The translations under genes were made by a program, and so were the position numbers. The notes below the pieces were generated by a model. It was not told where the DNA came from. It saw only the letters and a list, made by a program, of their open reading frames with translations, and did not search any database. This document shows positions 1-6,389 of a DNA stretch of 6,401 bases, in pieces. Within the stretch, counting starts at the first letter, position 1. The number at the start of each line of letters is the position of its first letter. Origin of the DNA: Paludibacteraceae bacterium (GTDB lineage: Bacteria; Bacteroidota; Bacteroidia; Bacteroidales; Paludibacteraceae); contig JAFZEQ010000025.1 of assembly GCA_017560605.1 (NCBI GenBank), positions 1-6,401 of the forward strand, given 5' to 3'.

Positions 1-373
1 CATAATCCTTAGTTTGAGCATGCAAGAAGAGCATGAGCTCGTACTTGTTGTCGGTATTAAAGAACTTCTGTGTCACCAATGGGTTGATATCCGCTTGGTT
101 AATACCTGTCATGTTAGGATCATCCAGTTTGAGTGAGTCAACAATCGTACCGATGAGTTCTTTTTGGCTGTTGTAAACACTGAGGGTCACCATGGTATAG
201 AGGTTATACTTCTTCTCGAAAGAAGCAGTATAGGTCCATGTGGTGCCATCAGGTGCATTGAGGAAACCGTAGTTGTCTACGGGACCTGTTTGGCTAGTTT
301 GTGCTACTGCGCTGCTTACCCCCATGATAAGCATTGCGAAAAGCACAATAGCAAAATTCAAAATCTTTTTCAT
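1..373 (-). CDS. exported protein of unknown function, N-terminal 124 residues only (runs off the window)
   Basis: An open frame reads from ATG at 373 down to the window edge without a stop, so 124 complete codons of the N-terminus are visible and the C-terminus is missing. Residues 1-24 form a clear signal peptide: MKK, a hydrophobic stretch, then SSAVA before Q25, a good signal peptidase I site. The mature part is rich in aromatic and polar residues (NYGFLNAPDGTTWTYT near 34-49, TQKFFNTDNKYELML near 101-115) and alternates like beta-strands. This pattern is common in secreted Bacteroidetes beta-sandwich proteins. Many of these are T9SS cargo with a C-terminal sorting domain, but that end is not visible here, so the destination is inference. 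The gene starts 93 bases after the M3 peptidase gene, so it could have its own promoter; I see no TAnnTTTG box in the gap. The leader has no clear Shine-Dalgarno sequence. I do not recognise the family with certainty. Confidence 0.85.
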   Translation of the reverse strand, partial: MKKILNFAIVLFAMLIMGVSSAVAQTSQTGPVDNYGFLNAPDGTTWTYTASFEKKYNLYTMVTLSVYNSQKELIGTIVDSLKLDDPNMTGINQADINPLVTQKFFNTDNKYELMLFLHAQTKDY

Positions 374-423
374 ATCTTATGTTGTTTAATCGTAATCGTT
401 TTTTTGCGCCTATTCAAGGGACC

Positions 424-459
424 ATAGACATACTAGATGCACTAGACGCTCTAGATGGC
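424..459. repeat. degenerate 9-bp tandem repeat, three CTAGA units plus one weaker unit
   Basis: On the plus strand, units of 9 bases start at 433 (ctagatgca), 442 (ctagacgct) and 451 (ctagatggc). A weaker copy starts at 424 (atagacata). All four share TAGA followed by a pyrimidine at unit positions 2-6. Inside the array 442-446 and 450-454 form a 5-bp inverted repeat (ctaga / tctag) around 3 bases. The array lies in the 93-base gap between the M3 peptidase stop and the next gene. Function is unknown; it may be slippage-derived spacer DNA or one copy of a dispersed intergenic repeat. Confidence 0.55.
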
Positions 460-466
460 GCATCTC

Positions 467-2593
467 TTACTTCTTGATACCATCGCGTTTGAGAAGGGCA
501 TCAATAGATGGTTCGCCACCACGGAAAGCACGGTAGAGATCCATAGGTTTGGCAGAACCACCCTTCTCTAGGATGTTCTTGCGATAGCGATCAGCAGCTT
601 TCTTATTGAAGATCGTACCATTTTTACCCTTTGCTTTTTGGAATACAGAGAATGCGTCTGCATCAAGGAGCTCAGACCACTTGTAGCTGTAATAACCTGC
701 TGCATAACCACCAGAGAAGATGTGAGTAAAAGCATATTGCATGTGGGTACCCGCAACGAGTGGCAATACTTGTACACCTGCCATAGCCTTGTCACCAAAC
801 TTGATCACCGCCTCAGTAGCAGTCAATGACTCAGGAACAACGAATGGTTCTGTGAGGGTATGCCATGCCATATCTAGGTAACCAAATGAAAGTTGGCGCA
901 CGCATGCGTAGGCTACGTGATAGTTAGCAGCTGCTTGGATCTTGTCCACGAGGTCTTGTGGAATAACTTCGCCAGTTTCGTAGTGCTTAGCAAAAGTATC
1001 GAGGAACTCCTTCTCGCTGAGGAAGTTCTCGTTGAATTGAGATGGAAGTTCTACGAAGTCACGTGGTACGTTGGTACCATTTTGTGCAGCGTATTGGCAT
1101 TGGGTGAGCATACCGTGGAGAGCGTGACCAAACTCGTGAAGGAAAGTCTCTACCTCGTCGTAAGAGAAGAGGGCAGGCTTGGTGTCTGTAGCGCGGGTAA
1201 AGTTCATCACGTTAACTACGTGTGGACGGTGGTTGATCTTACCATCCATGTATTGCTCTTGGAAATTGTTCATCCAAGCACCACCTCGTTTACCCTCGCG
1301 TGGGTGGAAATCAAGATAGAAAACAGCTAGGAAGGAGCCATCTTTATCAAACACCTCGTAAGGAATAACCTCTGGGTGGTATACCTGGATATTTTTGTTC
1401 TCTTTGAAGGTGATGCCATACATACGTTTAGCAAAACCGAAGACACCTTCTATAACCTTTTCCTTTTGGAAGTATGGACGAATAAGGTCGTCAGAGATAG
1501 CGTATTTCTCCTCTTTGAGTTGTTTAGAGAAGAAGCTCCAGTCCCAAGGTTGTATAGTTGAATAAAAACCTTTAGACTTAGCAAACTCTTGCAACTCAGC
1601 AACCTCTTGTTTTGCGATAGGCATATAGCTGTCGCGAAGTTGATTGAGGAAGTTGTATACATTCTCCTTGCTCTCGGCACAGGTCTTTACGAGTGACTTG
1701 TCAGCATGACAAGCTTTTTCAAAGAGTTGAGCTAATGCAAGACGGGTGTTAACGATATCGATGATTATTTGTGTGTTATCAAACTCGCCACCGATAGCGC
1801 GTGAGTTGTATGCGGTATAGAGTTCACGACGGATATCACGATTTTGGCAATCCTCCATTACAGGGATGTAAGTAGTAGGTTTGAGGTCGAGGAGCCAGCC
1901 GTTGAGACCTTTCTTCTCGGCATTAGCCTTAAGCATAGCTTTGGTATCGTCTTTGAGACCAGCTAGGTCAGTCTCGTTGGTGATAAGCATGGTCCAAGCG
2001 TTGGTAGCTTTGAGGACATTTTGTCCAAAGACTAGGGTAAGTTGTGAAAGCTTAGCGCTGAGCTCCTTGTACACAAACTTTTGCTCGTCATTGAGGTTTG
2101 CACCGTTGTTAGCAAAAGACTCGTAGATATCCTCTAGGAGTTTTTGCTGTGCTGAATTGAGTTTGAGTTTATCTTTTTGATCGTAAACTGCTTTGATACG
2201 TTTGAAAAGTCCCTCGTTGAGAAGGATAGAAGCAGAGTATTCAGACATCTTTGGTGAGAGTTCCATTGCGATAGCTTGAAGCTCATCATTGGTCTCCGCA
2301 GAAGTTAGGTTGTAGAAGCAACCTGCTACAATAGTGAGGAGCTCGCCAGATTTCTCGTATGCCTCAATGGTGTTTTGGAAAGTTGGAGCTGCAGGGTTGT
2401 TGACGATAGCGTCGATATCTGCAAGACCTTGTTTGATACCTTCCTCAAAAGCAGGCATGTAGTGCTCAGGACGGATGTCATTGAATGGATAGGTTCCGTG
2501 TGGTGTGTTCCACTCTTTATAGTGGAAGAATGGGTTGGCGCTTGCCAACATAGTTACTGCCAATGCAGCCATAGTGATAATTGATTTTTTCAT
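467..2593 (-). CDS. dcp: exported M3-family zinc metallopeptidase, Dcp-type peptidyl-dipeptidase
   Basis: This 708-residue protein belongs to the thimet-oligopeptidase family M3, and within it looks like peptidyl-dipeptidase Dcp, which removes dipeptides from the C-termini of short peptides. The zinc site is complete: HEFGH at 486-490 (H486, E487, H490) and the third ligand E515 in FVELPSQ, 29 residues after the first histidine as expected for M3. The Dcp-like segment DFHPREGKRGGAWM is at 428-441. HIFSGGYAAGYYSYKW begins at H624, which places the substrate-binding tyrosines at Y630 and Y637 with the E. coli Dcp spacing. Length fits Dcp (about 680 residues) plus a signal peptide: MKKSIITMAALAVTMLASA precedes N20, so it probably acts in the periplasm on peptides. 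It starts 30 bases after the previous gene with an AT-rich leader, and is probably the last member of the serA transcription unit, unless a weak internal promoter is used. No frameshift or missing catalytic residue was seen. Confidence 0.95.
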   Translation of the reverse strand: MKKSIITMAALAVTMLASANPFFHYKEWNTPHGTYPFNDIRPEHYMPAFEEGIKQGLADIDAIVNNPAAPTFQNTIEAYEKSGELLTIVAGCFYNLTSAETNDELQAIAMELSPKMSEYSASILLNEGLFKRIKAVYDQKDKLKLNSAQQKLLEDIYESFANNGANLNDEQKFVYKELSAKLSQLTLVFGQNVLKATNAWTMLITNETDLAGLKDDTKAMLKANAEKKGLNGWLLDLKPTTYIPVMEDCQNRDIRRELYTAYNSRAIGGEFDNTQIIIDIVNTRLALAQLFEKACHADKSLVKTCAESKENVYNFLNQLRDSYMPIAKQEVAELQEFAKSKGFYSTIQPWDWSFFSKQLKEEKYAISDDLIRPYFQKEKVIEGVFGFAKRMYGITFKENKNIQVYHPEVIPYEVFDKDGSFLAVFYLDFHPREGKRGGAWMNNFQEQYMDGKINHRPHVVNVMNFTRATDTKPALFSYDEVETFLHEFGHALHGMLTQCQYAAQNGTNVPRDFVELPSQFNENFLSEKEFLDTFAKHYETGEVIPQDLVDKIQAAANYHVAYACVRQLSFGYLDMAWHTLTEPFVVPESLTATEAVIKFGDKAMAGVQVLPLVAGTHMQYAFTHIFSGGYAAGYYSYKWSELLDADAFSVFQKAKGKNGTIFNKKAADRYRKNILEKGGSAKPMDLYRAFRGGEPSIDALLKRDGIKK

Positions 2594-2623
2594 ATTGTTA
2601 AAATGTTCTAAAGTTCAAAAGAA

Positions 2624-3460
2624 TTAAAAAATTATATTTTTAGCTTGATATTTGTAGAGCGTATTATGAGAGATATGTTGGACTTCCGCTTTGCCTTCAG
2701 CATTAATATCTACTCTATATGTAGAACGAATCAAACCAACAAAATCACTCCAAAAACATAATTGAACATAATATCGGTTACCGGTATTCCTATAAATACG
2801 TGGACGAATGTCATACTGCTCTAAATTAGTATCTATTGATGGAGATAATGTCCGAGATTTAATCTTAGACAAATCTTCTTGCGTATATACATATGTCAGT
2901 TGCGAATAAAACTTATTAAAATAATGCTTTAAACATTCAAGCATGCATGCCTTCCATGCACCTGCAGTAGATTTTTGAAAGAAGATATATTCAAATAAAT
3001 GTATGCTAACCATATCTGCTCCTACTTTCACATATGGAATAGTACAATCATATTGATTGTTGAGATTAAAAAGATTTTGCATAACAGATAATTCAATACT
3101 ATCACTCTTGAATATATCCTTATCCTCCGGTTTGAAAGTCGTCCATATTGATGAATATTCTGCCTTTGACATAACCTCCTGCAAGTTATGTGCCATAGTA
3201 ATAAATTCGTTATCTTTCTCCAAAATTATTTCCATCATAGATTCTAGATCTTGGGAGAAAGTTTTGCGTAATTGTTTTTCTATTTTTTGTTGTTTAGATT
3301 TAGAAACTTTGGCATCAACAATCGATTCATATTCCTGTATTATTAGACTTTTTCTTGTAGAATCTACTTCGTAGGTTGATACTAGTTCATTTATATCTTG
3401 TGCTGATACATAAGATATAACTTCCAAACATATTAATATTAGAAATAAATAACGCTTCAT
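2624..3460 (-). CDS. exported protein of unknown function, AT-rich gene
   Basis: This intact 278-residue frame is not recognised as a named family. Residues 1-20 look like a signal peptide (MKRYLFLILI..., then SYVSA before Q21). A cysteine at position 11 is preceded by ILI, which is a poor lipobox, so a lipoprotein is less likely. Residues about 45-100 are highly charged and predicted by eye to be helical (KSKQQKIEKQLRK, DLESMMEIILEK). The last about 50 residues look like beta-hairpins (NRYYVQLCFWSDF, YRVDINAEGKAEVQ). Weak resemblance of the helical part to DUF2059-like proteins is only an impression. The gene is visibly more AT-rich than its neighbours (one 60-base stretch from 2701 is about 28% GC by hand count), with many AAA, ATA and TAT codons. 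It begins 20 bases after the CBM9-like gene and ends 30 bases before the peptidase gene, so it is probably co-transcribed with both. Its composition could mean recent acquisition or weak codon selection. Confidence 0.8.
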   Translation of the reverse strand: MKRYLFLILICLEVISYVSAQDINELVSTYEVDSTRKSLIIQEYESIVDAKVSKSKQQKIEKQLRKTFSQDLESMMEIILEKDNEFITMAHNLQEVMSKAEYSSIWTTFKPEDKDIFKSDSIELSVMQNLFNLNNQYDCTIPYVKVGADMVSIHLFEYIFFQKSTAGAWKACMLECLKHYFNKFYSQLTYVYTQEDLSKIKSRTLSPSIDTNLEQYDIRPRIYRNTGNRYYVQLCFWSDFVGLIRSTYRVDINAEGKAEVQHISHNTLYKYQAKNIIF

Positions 3461-3480
3461 ACTATTATAATCTTTTTAGT

Positions 3481-4101
3481 TCAAAATTGTATTTCCCCAA
3501 AGAACGCTGGTAGGTGGAAAGCAGGTGCTGGTGCTTGGATTGGAGACCAAGAAGCATAGTGCTTCATAGGAGTTTTGTCACCACACTTATAGATATTCGC
3601 GCGGCGCGCGTGCTCGCGTGAAAGATCTAACTGTATAAGCGATAGAGGAATACCAACAAGTAATGACCAATGTGAAGCACAATATTGCTGAGGATAACGC
3701 TTAATACTTTGTAATTGATCAGAATTTAAGCGAACAACATCAACCTTGCGTTCTTTACGAAAAGATGCATTGCATACACCTGCAGCATTAAACTCGAAGT
3801 TCCAGTAATGAGTATTATCTTCGTTGGCAATAAAAACCTCGACACAAGCATCTTCGTTGACTAGTTCAAGATCTTGTGTTTTGGTTGATAGAGGTATCTC
3901 GCCTTTTACTTCGTAACGAATATAGAGCATATCATTGGTATGCACTAACACAAAATTTGATTGTGGTGCAGTAGGATATAGTTCTGGCCAATTGATTTGG
4001 TCAATTTTCCCAGTTACTGGTAATTGAGCAAGCTCATTATTGACCTGTGCTAAACTCATTGAGCTAATCTCAGGCACATATTTAGAGGTGACTGTTTTCA
4101 T
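3481..4101 (-). CDS. CBM9-like (DOMON-fold) carbohydrate-binding family 9 protein
   Basis: This 206-residue protein matches the stand-alone CBM9-like domain proteins of Bacteroidetes. Visible family features in order are INWPELYPTAPQ (36-47), the strand pair NFVLVHTNDMLYIRYEV (49-65), VNEDACVEVFI (81-91), YWNFEFNAAGVCNASF (99-114), W145 with IPLSLI (151-156), RANIYKCGD (167-175) and the end HYASWSPI (181-188) plus FHLPAFFGEI (195-204). CBM9 domains elsewhere bind the ends of sugar chains as part of xylanases, but these single-domain proteins are poorly characterised, so sugar binding here is inference. No signal peptide or membrane segment is present, so it is probably cytoplasmic, although its upstream neighbour is exported. 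The start overlaps the upstream stop as ATGA (4098-4101), which fixes this start and suggests translational coupling. The codons for residues about 161-169 sit in a short, very GC-rich patch. Confidence 0.82.
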   Translation of the reverse strand: MKTVTSKYVPEISSMSLAQVNNELAQLPVTGKIDQINWPELYPTAPQSNFVLVHTNDMLYIRYEVKGEIPLSTKTQDLELVNEDACVEVFIANEDNTHYWNFEFNAAGVCNASFRKERKVDVVRLNSDQLQSIKRYPQQYCASHWSLLVGIPLSLIQLDLSREHARRANIYKCGDKTPMKHYASWSPIQAPAPAFHLPAFFGEIQF

Positions 4102-5381
4102 CGTAACAAGTTGATATCGCCAGATAGTTGGTATACACCAAGAGGTAGCTCTTGTTTTTTAAGTTTCTTGGAATAAGCTGGTTTAGAAATGTAATTTGAT
4201 TCTGCATCGGTACCCAATGCACGAATCACATAGTAGTATGCACCTGGTGCTGCAGGTCTACCGTTGATGGTTCCATCCCACCCCTTGGCAGGATCCTCTG
4301 ATTTGTAAACAAGTTTACCCCAGCGGTTGTAGACCCAAATATGGAACTCTTTGATAGAACGATAGACAACACGGAATTCATCATTAGTACCATCGCCATT
4401 TGGCGTAAATACATTAGGTACGGTAAGCATAGACTCGCTAACAGAAATCTCAAATTCAACTGAATCTATTTCACAAGAATGACTATTGTATGCAAACAAA
4501 ACCACACGATAGTTACCAGGCTCAGTAAAAGTATAGCGATGTTGTGCTTCGCTACGGTTAAGAATAAGATCTGTTCCGTGATACAGATTCCACTTGTAGT
4601 ATTCTGTATTGAGTCCATTGGCAAGGAATTCTACATCTAATGGTGCTGAACGACGAATAAGATTGTCGGCATCGATAGGACGATCAACCTCGTTACCAGA
4701 AGGTCCTTTATCATCTTTTCCTGGTCTAGCAGTAACAATAGCCTGTGGATGGGTCTTAACTGCTACAGGTTGGAAAATATCTGTAATGATTGGTTCGGTA
4801 AGACCAAGTTGATCAGCCAGATCATCAACTATGATAAAGTTGGATGGAACAGGACTAGCATCTAACACTATTTGGTTAGCTAGTTCTTTTTCAACAATTG
4901 CAGTAGAATCAACCCAACCGCTTTCACTCCACATAGCGTCCGTATAAGTGATATGACAGAGACGAGTTATTTTTTGCAATTTGCCAGCAGCATCCTTATA
5001 TTGTATCGTAGGTATATTACCATCAATATTTATTTCAGTTTCAGTACAAGTAAGATTAGCATCAATCATATTTACTTGTGGACGAAGACTATCATATTCT
5101 AACACCCAAAATTCGTGCCATTGTCCATTGTGCTTGTACGCATAACCTTGGCCATGTTCAGGATAAAGATAGTCTGTACCAGATTGTACAGGGGTAATAG
5201 TATCGGAAACATGATACCATGCTATTTCGCCTATTTTAGACCTAAGTTCAGGATTCTTTTCAAAGACAAAAATTGTATCACCTAAGTTGTCTATAAATGT
5301 AGCATTTCCTACACACTCTATATCGAGCGCATAGGAAATACTACTAATAAACAATATGATTGCTAAAAGTATTTTTCTCAT
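4098..5381 (-). CDS. secreted protein with PKD-like and CHU_C (T9SS type B sorting) domains
   Basis: This 427-residue protein has a signal peptide (residues 1-18, ending SISYA before L19) followed by about 225 residues that I do not recognise. A PKD-like beta-sandwich spans about 246-314 (YYKWNLYHG, then YTFTEPGNYRVVLFAYN). A gliding-motility-associated CHU_C domain fills 319-427: VPNVFTPNGDGTNDEF (321-336), IWVYNRWGKLVYKS (348-361), GWDGTINGRPAAPGAYYYVI (367-386) and a terminal GDINLLR. In Bacteroidetes this domain is the type B signal that sends proteins across the outer membrane by the type IX secretion system, so the protein probably ends at the surface or outside; no T9SS component genes are in view. 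A lysine-rich stretch of about 29 residues (391-419) separates the last strands of the domain. The start overlaps the serA stop as ATGA, and the stop overlaps the CBM9-like start in the same way. No catalytic motif is seen; the role is unknown, perhaps structural or adhesive. Confidence 0.87.
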   Translation of the reverse strand: MRKILLAIILFISSISYALDIECVGNATFIDNLGDTIFVFEKNPELRSKIGEIAWYHVSDTITPVQSGTDYLYPEHGQGYAYKHNGQWHEFWVLEYDSLRPQVNMIDANLTCTETEINIDGNIPTIQYKDAAGKLQKITRLCHITYTDAMWSESGWVDSTAIVEKELANQIVLDASPVPSNFIIVDDLADQLGLTEPIITDIFQPVAVKTHPQAIVTARPGKDDKGPSGNEVDRPIDADNLIRRSAPLDVEFLANGLNTEYYKWNLYHGTDLILNRSEAQHRYTFTEPGNYRVVLFAYNSHSCEIDSVEFEISVSESMLTVPNVFTPNGDGTNDEFRVVYRSIKEFHIWVYNRWGKLVYKSEDPAKGWDGTINGRPAAPGAYYYVIRALGTDAESNYISKPAYSKKLKKQELPLGVYQLSGDINLLR

Positions 5382-6298
5382 TTATTAACTTGAAACTTTG
5401 TATTACCATTCACGAAGAAATCAACAATCTGCTTAGCAGCTGCGATACCAGCGTTGATATTAGCTTCTGCAGTTTGTGCACCCATTTTCTTAGGCGTAGA
5501 GAAGTAACGACCCTCAAATAGCTCTTGCATCTTTTGTGATGCTGCAGGCATGATATCTGTTACATAACGGAAGTCTTTGCGCTCTTGCATAAACTGAATA
5601 AGACCATCCTCGTGGATAACCTCTTTGCGAGCAGTATTAACCAATACAGCACCAATAGGCATATTGCTCAAAAGTGCTTTGTTGATACTACCTTTTGTTT
5701 CTGGAGTAGCAGGAATATGCAAACTAATAACATCACAAGTAGAATACAACTCGGTAGCAGATGCAACCGGTTTAACACCATCATTAATCATTACTTCAGC
5801 AGGACAATATGCATCGTATGCATAAATATCCATGCCAAAACCTTTGGCGATGCGTGCAACATTACGTCCCACATTTCCGTATGCGTGGATACCAAGTTTC
5901 TTACCCATGAGCTCTGTACCACTAGTACCATTGTACATATTACGAACTGCCATGACCATAAGACCTAGTGCTAGTTCGGCAACTGCATTAGAGTTTTGAC
6001 CTGGAGTGTTCATTGCAACTACTTTATGTGCAGTGGCAGCAGCTAGGTCGATATTATCATAACCAGCGCCTGCGCGAACTACAATCTTGAGGTTTTTTGC
6101 TGCTTGAAGCACCTCTGCATCTACATTATCAGAACGGATAATGATGGCATCCACATCAACTACAGCGTCCAATAGTTGTTGTTTCTTGGTGTATTTCTCT
6201 AGTAAAATAAGTTCATAACCCGCTTGTTCTACTACTTGTCTGATTCCATCCACTGCTACTTTGGCAAATGGTTTCTCGGTTGCTACTAAAACTTTCAT
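5378..6298 (-). CDS. serA: D-3-phosphoglycerate dehydrogenase, short lysine-type (type IIIK)
   Basis: This enzyme oxidises 3-phosphoglycerate with NAD to 3-phosphohydroxypyruvate, the first step of serine synthesis, in the cytoplasm. From the chosen start it has 306 residues, the usual size of the short PGDH without an ACT regulatory domain. Visible features are IIIRSD (52-57, substrate-side Arg-Ser), VRAGAGYDNID (74-84), the nucleotide-binding turn LGIHAYGNVGRNVA (135-148, with Ala in place of the first Gly of GxGxxG), the acidic ribose-binding strand end IYAYDAY (158-164), ISLHIPATPETKG (191-203) and NTARKEVIHEDGL (221-233). The catalytic histidine normally found in TPHIGA is replaced by lysine in TPKKMGAQTAEA (268-279), as in Entamoeba and Bacteroides relatives. 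The start at 6298 (MKVLVATEKPF) matches the family N-terminus. An in-frame ATG at 6373 would add 25 residues unlike any PGDH and lies almost at the predicted transcription start. The stop overlaps the next gene by 4 bases. Confidence 0.94.
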   Translation of the reverse strand: MKVLVATEKPFAKVAVDGIRQVVEQAGYELILLEKYTKKQQLLDAVVDVDAIIIRSDNVDAEVLQAAKNLKIVVRAGAGYDNIDLAAATAHKVVAMNTPGQNSNAVAELALGLMVMAVRNMYNGTSGTELMGKKLGIHAYGNVGRNVARIAKGFGMDIYAYDAYCPAEVMINDGVKPVASATELYSTCDVISLHIPATPETKGSINKALLSNMPIGAVLVNTARKEVIHEDGLIQFMQERKDFRYVTDIMPAASQKMQELFEGRYFSTPKKMGAQTAEANINAGIAAAKQIVDFFVNGNTKFQVNK

Positions 6299-6312
6299 TT
6301 TTTTAACTAATG

Positions 6313-6327
6313 TTGTATAATATACAA
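6313..6327. promoter_or_regulatory. 15-bp perfect palindrome in the serA leader (candidate operator)
   Basis: The arms ttgtata (6313-6319) and tatacaa (6321-6327) are exact inverted complements around a single base at 6320. The site lies 14 bases upstream of the serA start at 6298 and downstream of the TAnnTTTG element, the position of a repressor operator. The arms are AT-rich, and too short and too weak to act as a terminator. An ACCTTTG sequence overlaps its upstream edge (6325-6331), so a second promoter overlapping the palindrome is possible. No regulator gene is in the window. That it is an operator is inference from position and symmetry. Confidence 0.4.
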
Positions 6328-6381
6328 AGGTTTCTTTTTCTTTTTGCTCTGGTATGTGATATACATGTTCCATATTCGCCG

Positions 6382-6389
6382 CAAAGGTA
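6382..6389 (-). promoter_or_regulatory. Bacteroidetes -7 promoter element TACCTTTG upstream of serA
   Basis: Read on the minus strand the site is TACCTTTG, an exact match to the TAnnTTTG -7 box recognised by the Bacteroidetes primary sigma factor. Transcription would begin about 5-7 bases further on, near 6375-6377, giving a leader of roughly 77-80 bases before the chosen serA start. The matching -33 element would lie beyond the window edge, so only half of the promoter can be judged. It is the best candidate for driving the gene cluster below it. Confidence 0.6.

Larger units (their letters stand above)
467..6298 (-). other. predicted five-gene transcription unit from serA to the M3 peptidase
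   Basis: Five genes follow each other on the same strand with junctions of -4, -4, +20 and +30 bases, and no hairpin with a T-run is seen between any of them. Both overlaps are ATGA, where the next start codon contains the stop of the previous gene, a usual sign of translational coupling. The promoter element at 6382-6389 precedes the group. The only weak internal promoter candidate is TTCTTTTG (2616-2623, minus strand), 7 of 8 bases to TAnnTTTG, just upstream of the peptidase. The unit is inferred from spacing alone. Confidence 0.6.

Noticed and set aside
164..427. 87-residue plus-strand open frame opposite the truncated exported-protein gene
   Set aside because: The minus-strand frame has a clean signal peptide and plausible secreted composition; the plus-strand product is cysteine-rich nonsense extending into the intergenic gap.
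405..462. Inverted repeat tgcgcc (405-410) / ggcgca (457-462) as a possible terminator after the M3 gene
   Set aside because: The stem is only 6 bp with a 46-base loop, and in the minus-strand transcript it is followed by A residues, not a U-run.
893..1330. 145-residue open frame on the plus strand opposite the M3 peptidase gene
   Set aside because: It lies entirely antisense to a clear, complete M3 gene, has no recognisable domain, and has no promoter or leader of its own; it follows from the codon use of the real gene.
2941..2950. Perfect 10-bp palindrome gcatgcatgc
   Set aside because: It is inside the coding region of the AT-rich exported protein, is a simple alternating repeat, and has no positional argument for a regulatory role.
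3428..3460. Possible lipoprotein signal (cysteine at residue 11) in the AT-rich exported protein
   Set aside because: The residues before the cysteine are I-L-I, lacking the small residue at -1, and a better signal peptidase I site follows at residue 20.
5585..5968. 127-residue plus-strand open frame opposite serA
   Set aside because: serA is certain from its motifs; the antisense product shows no domain and is a codon shadow.
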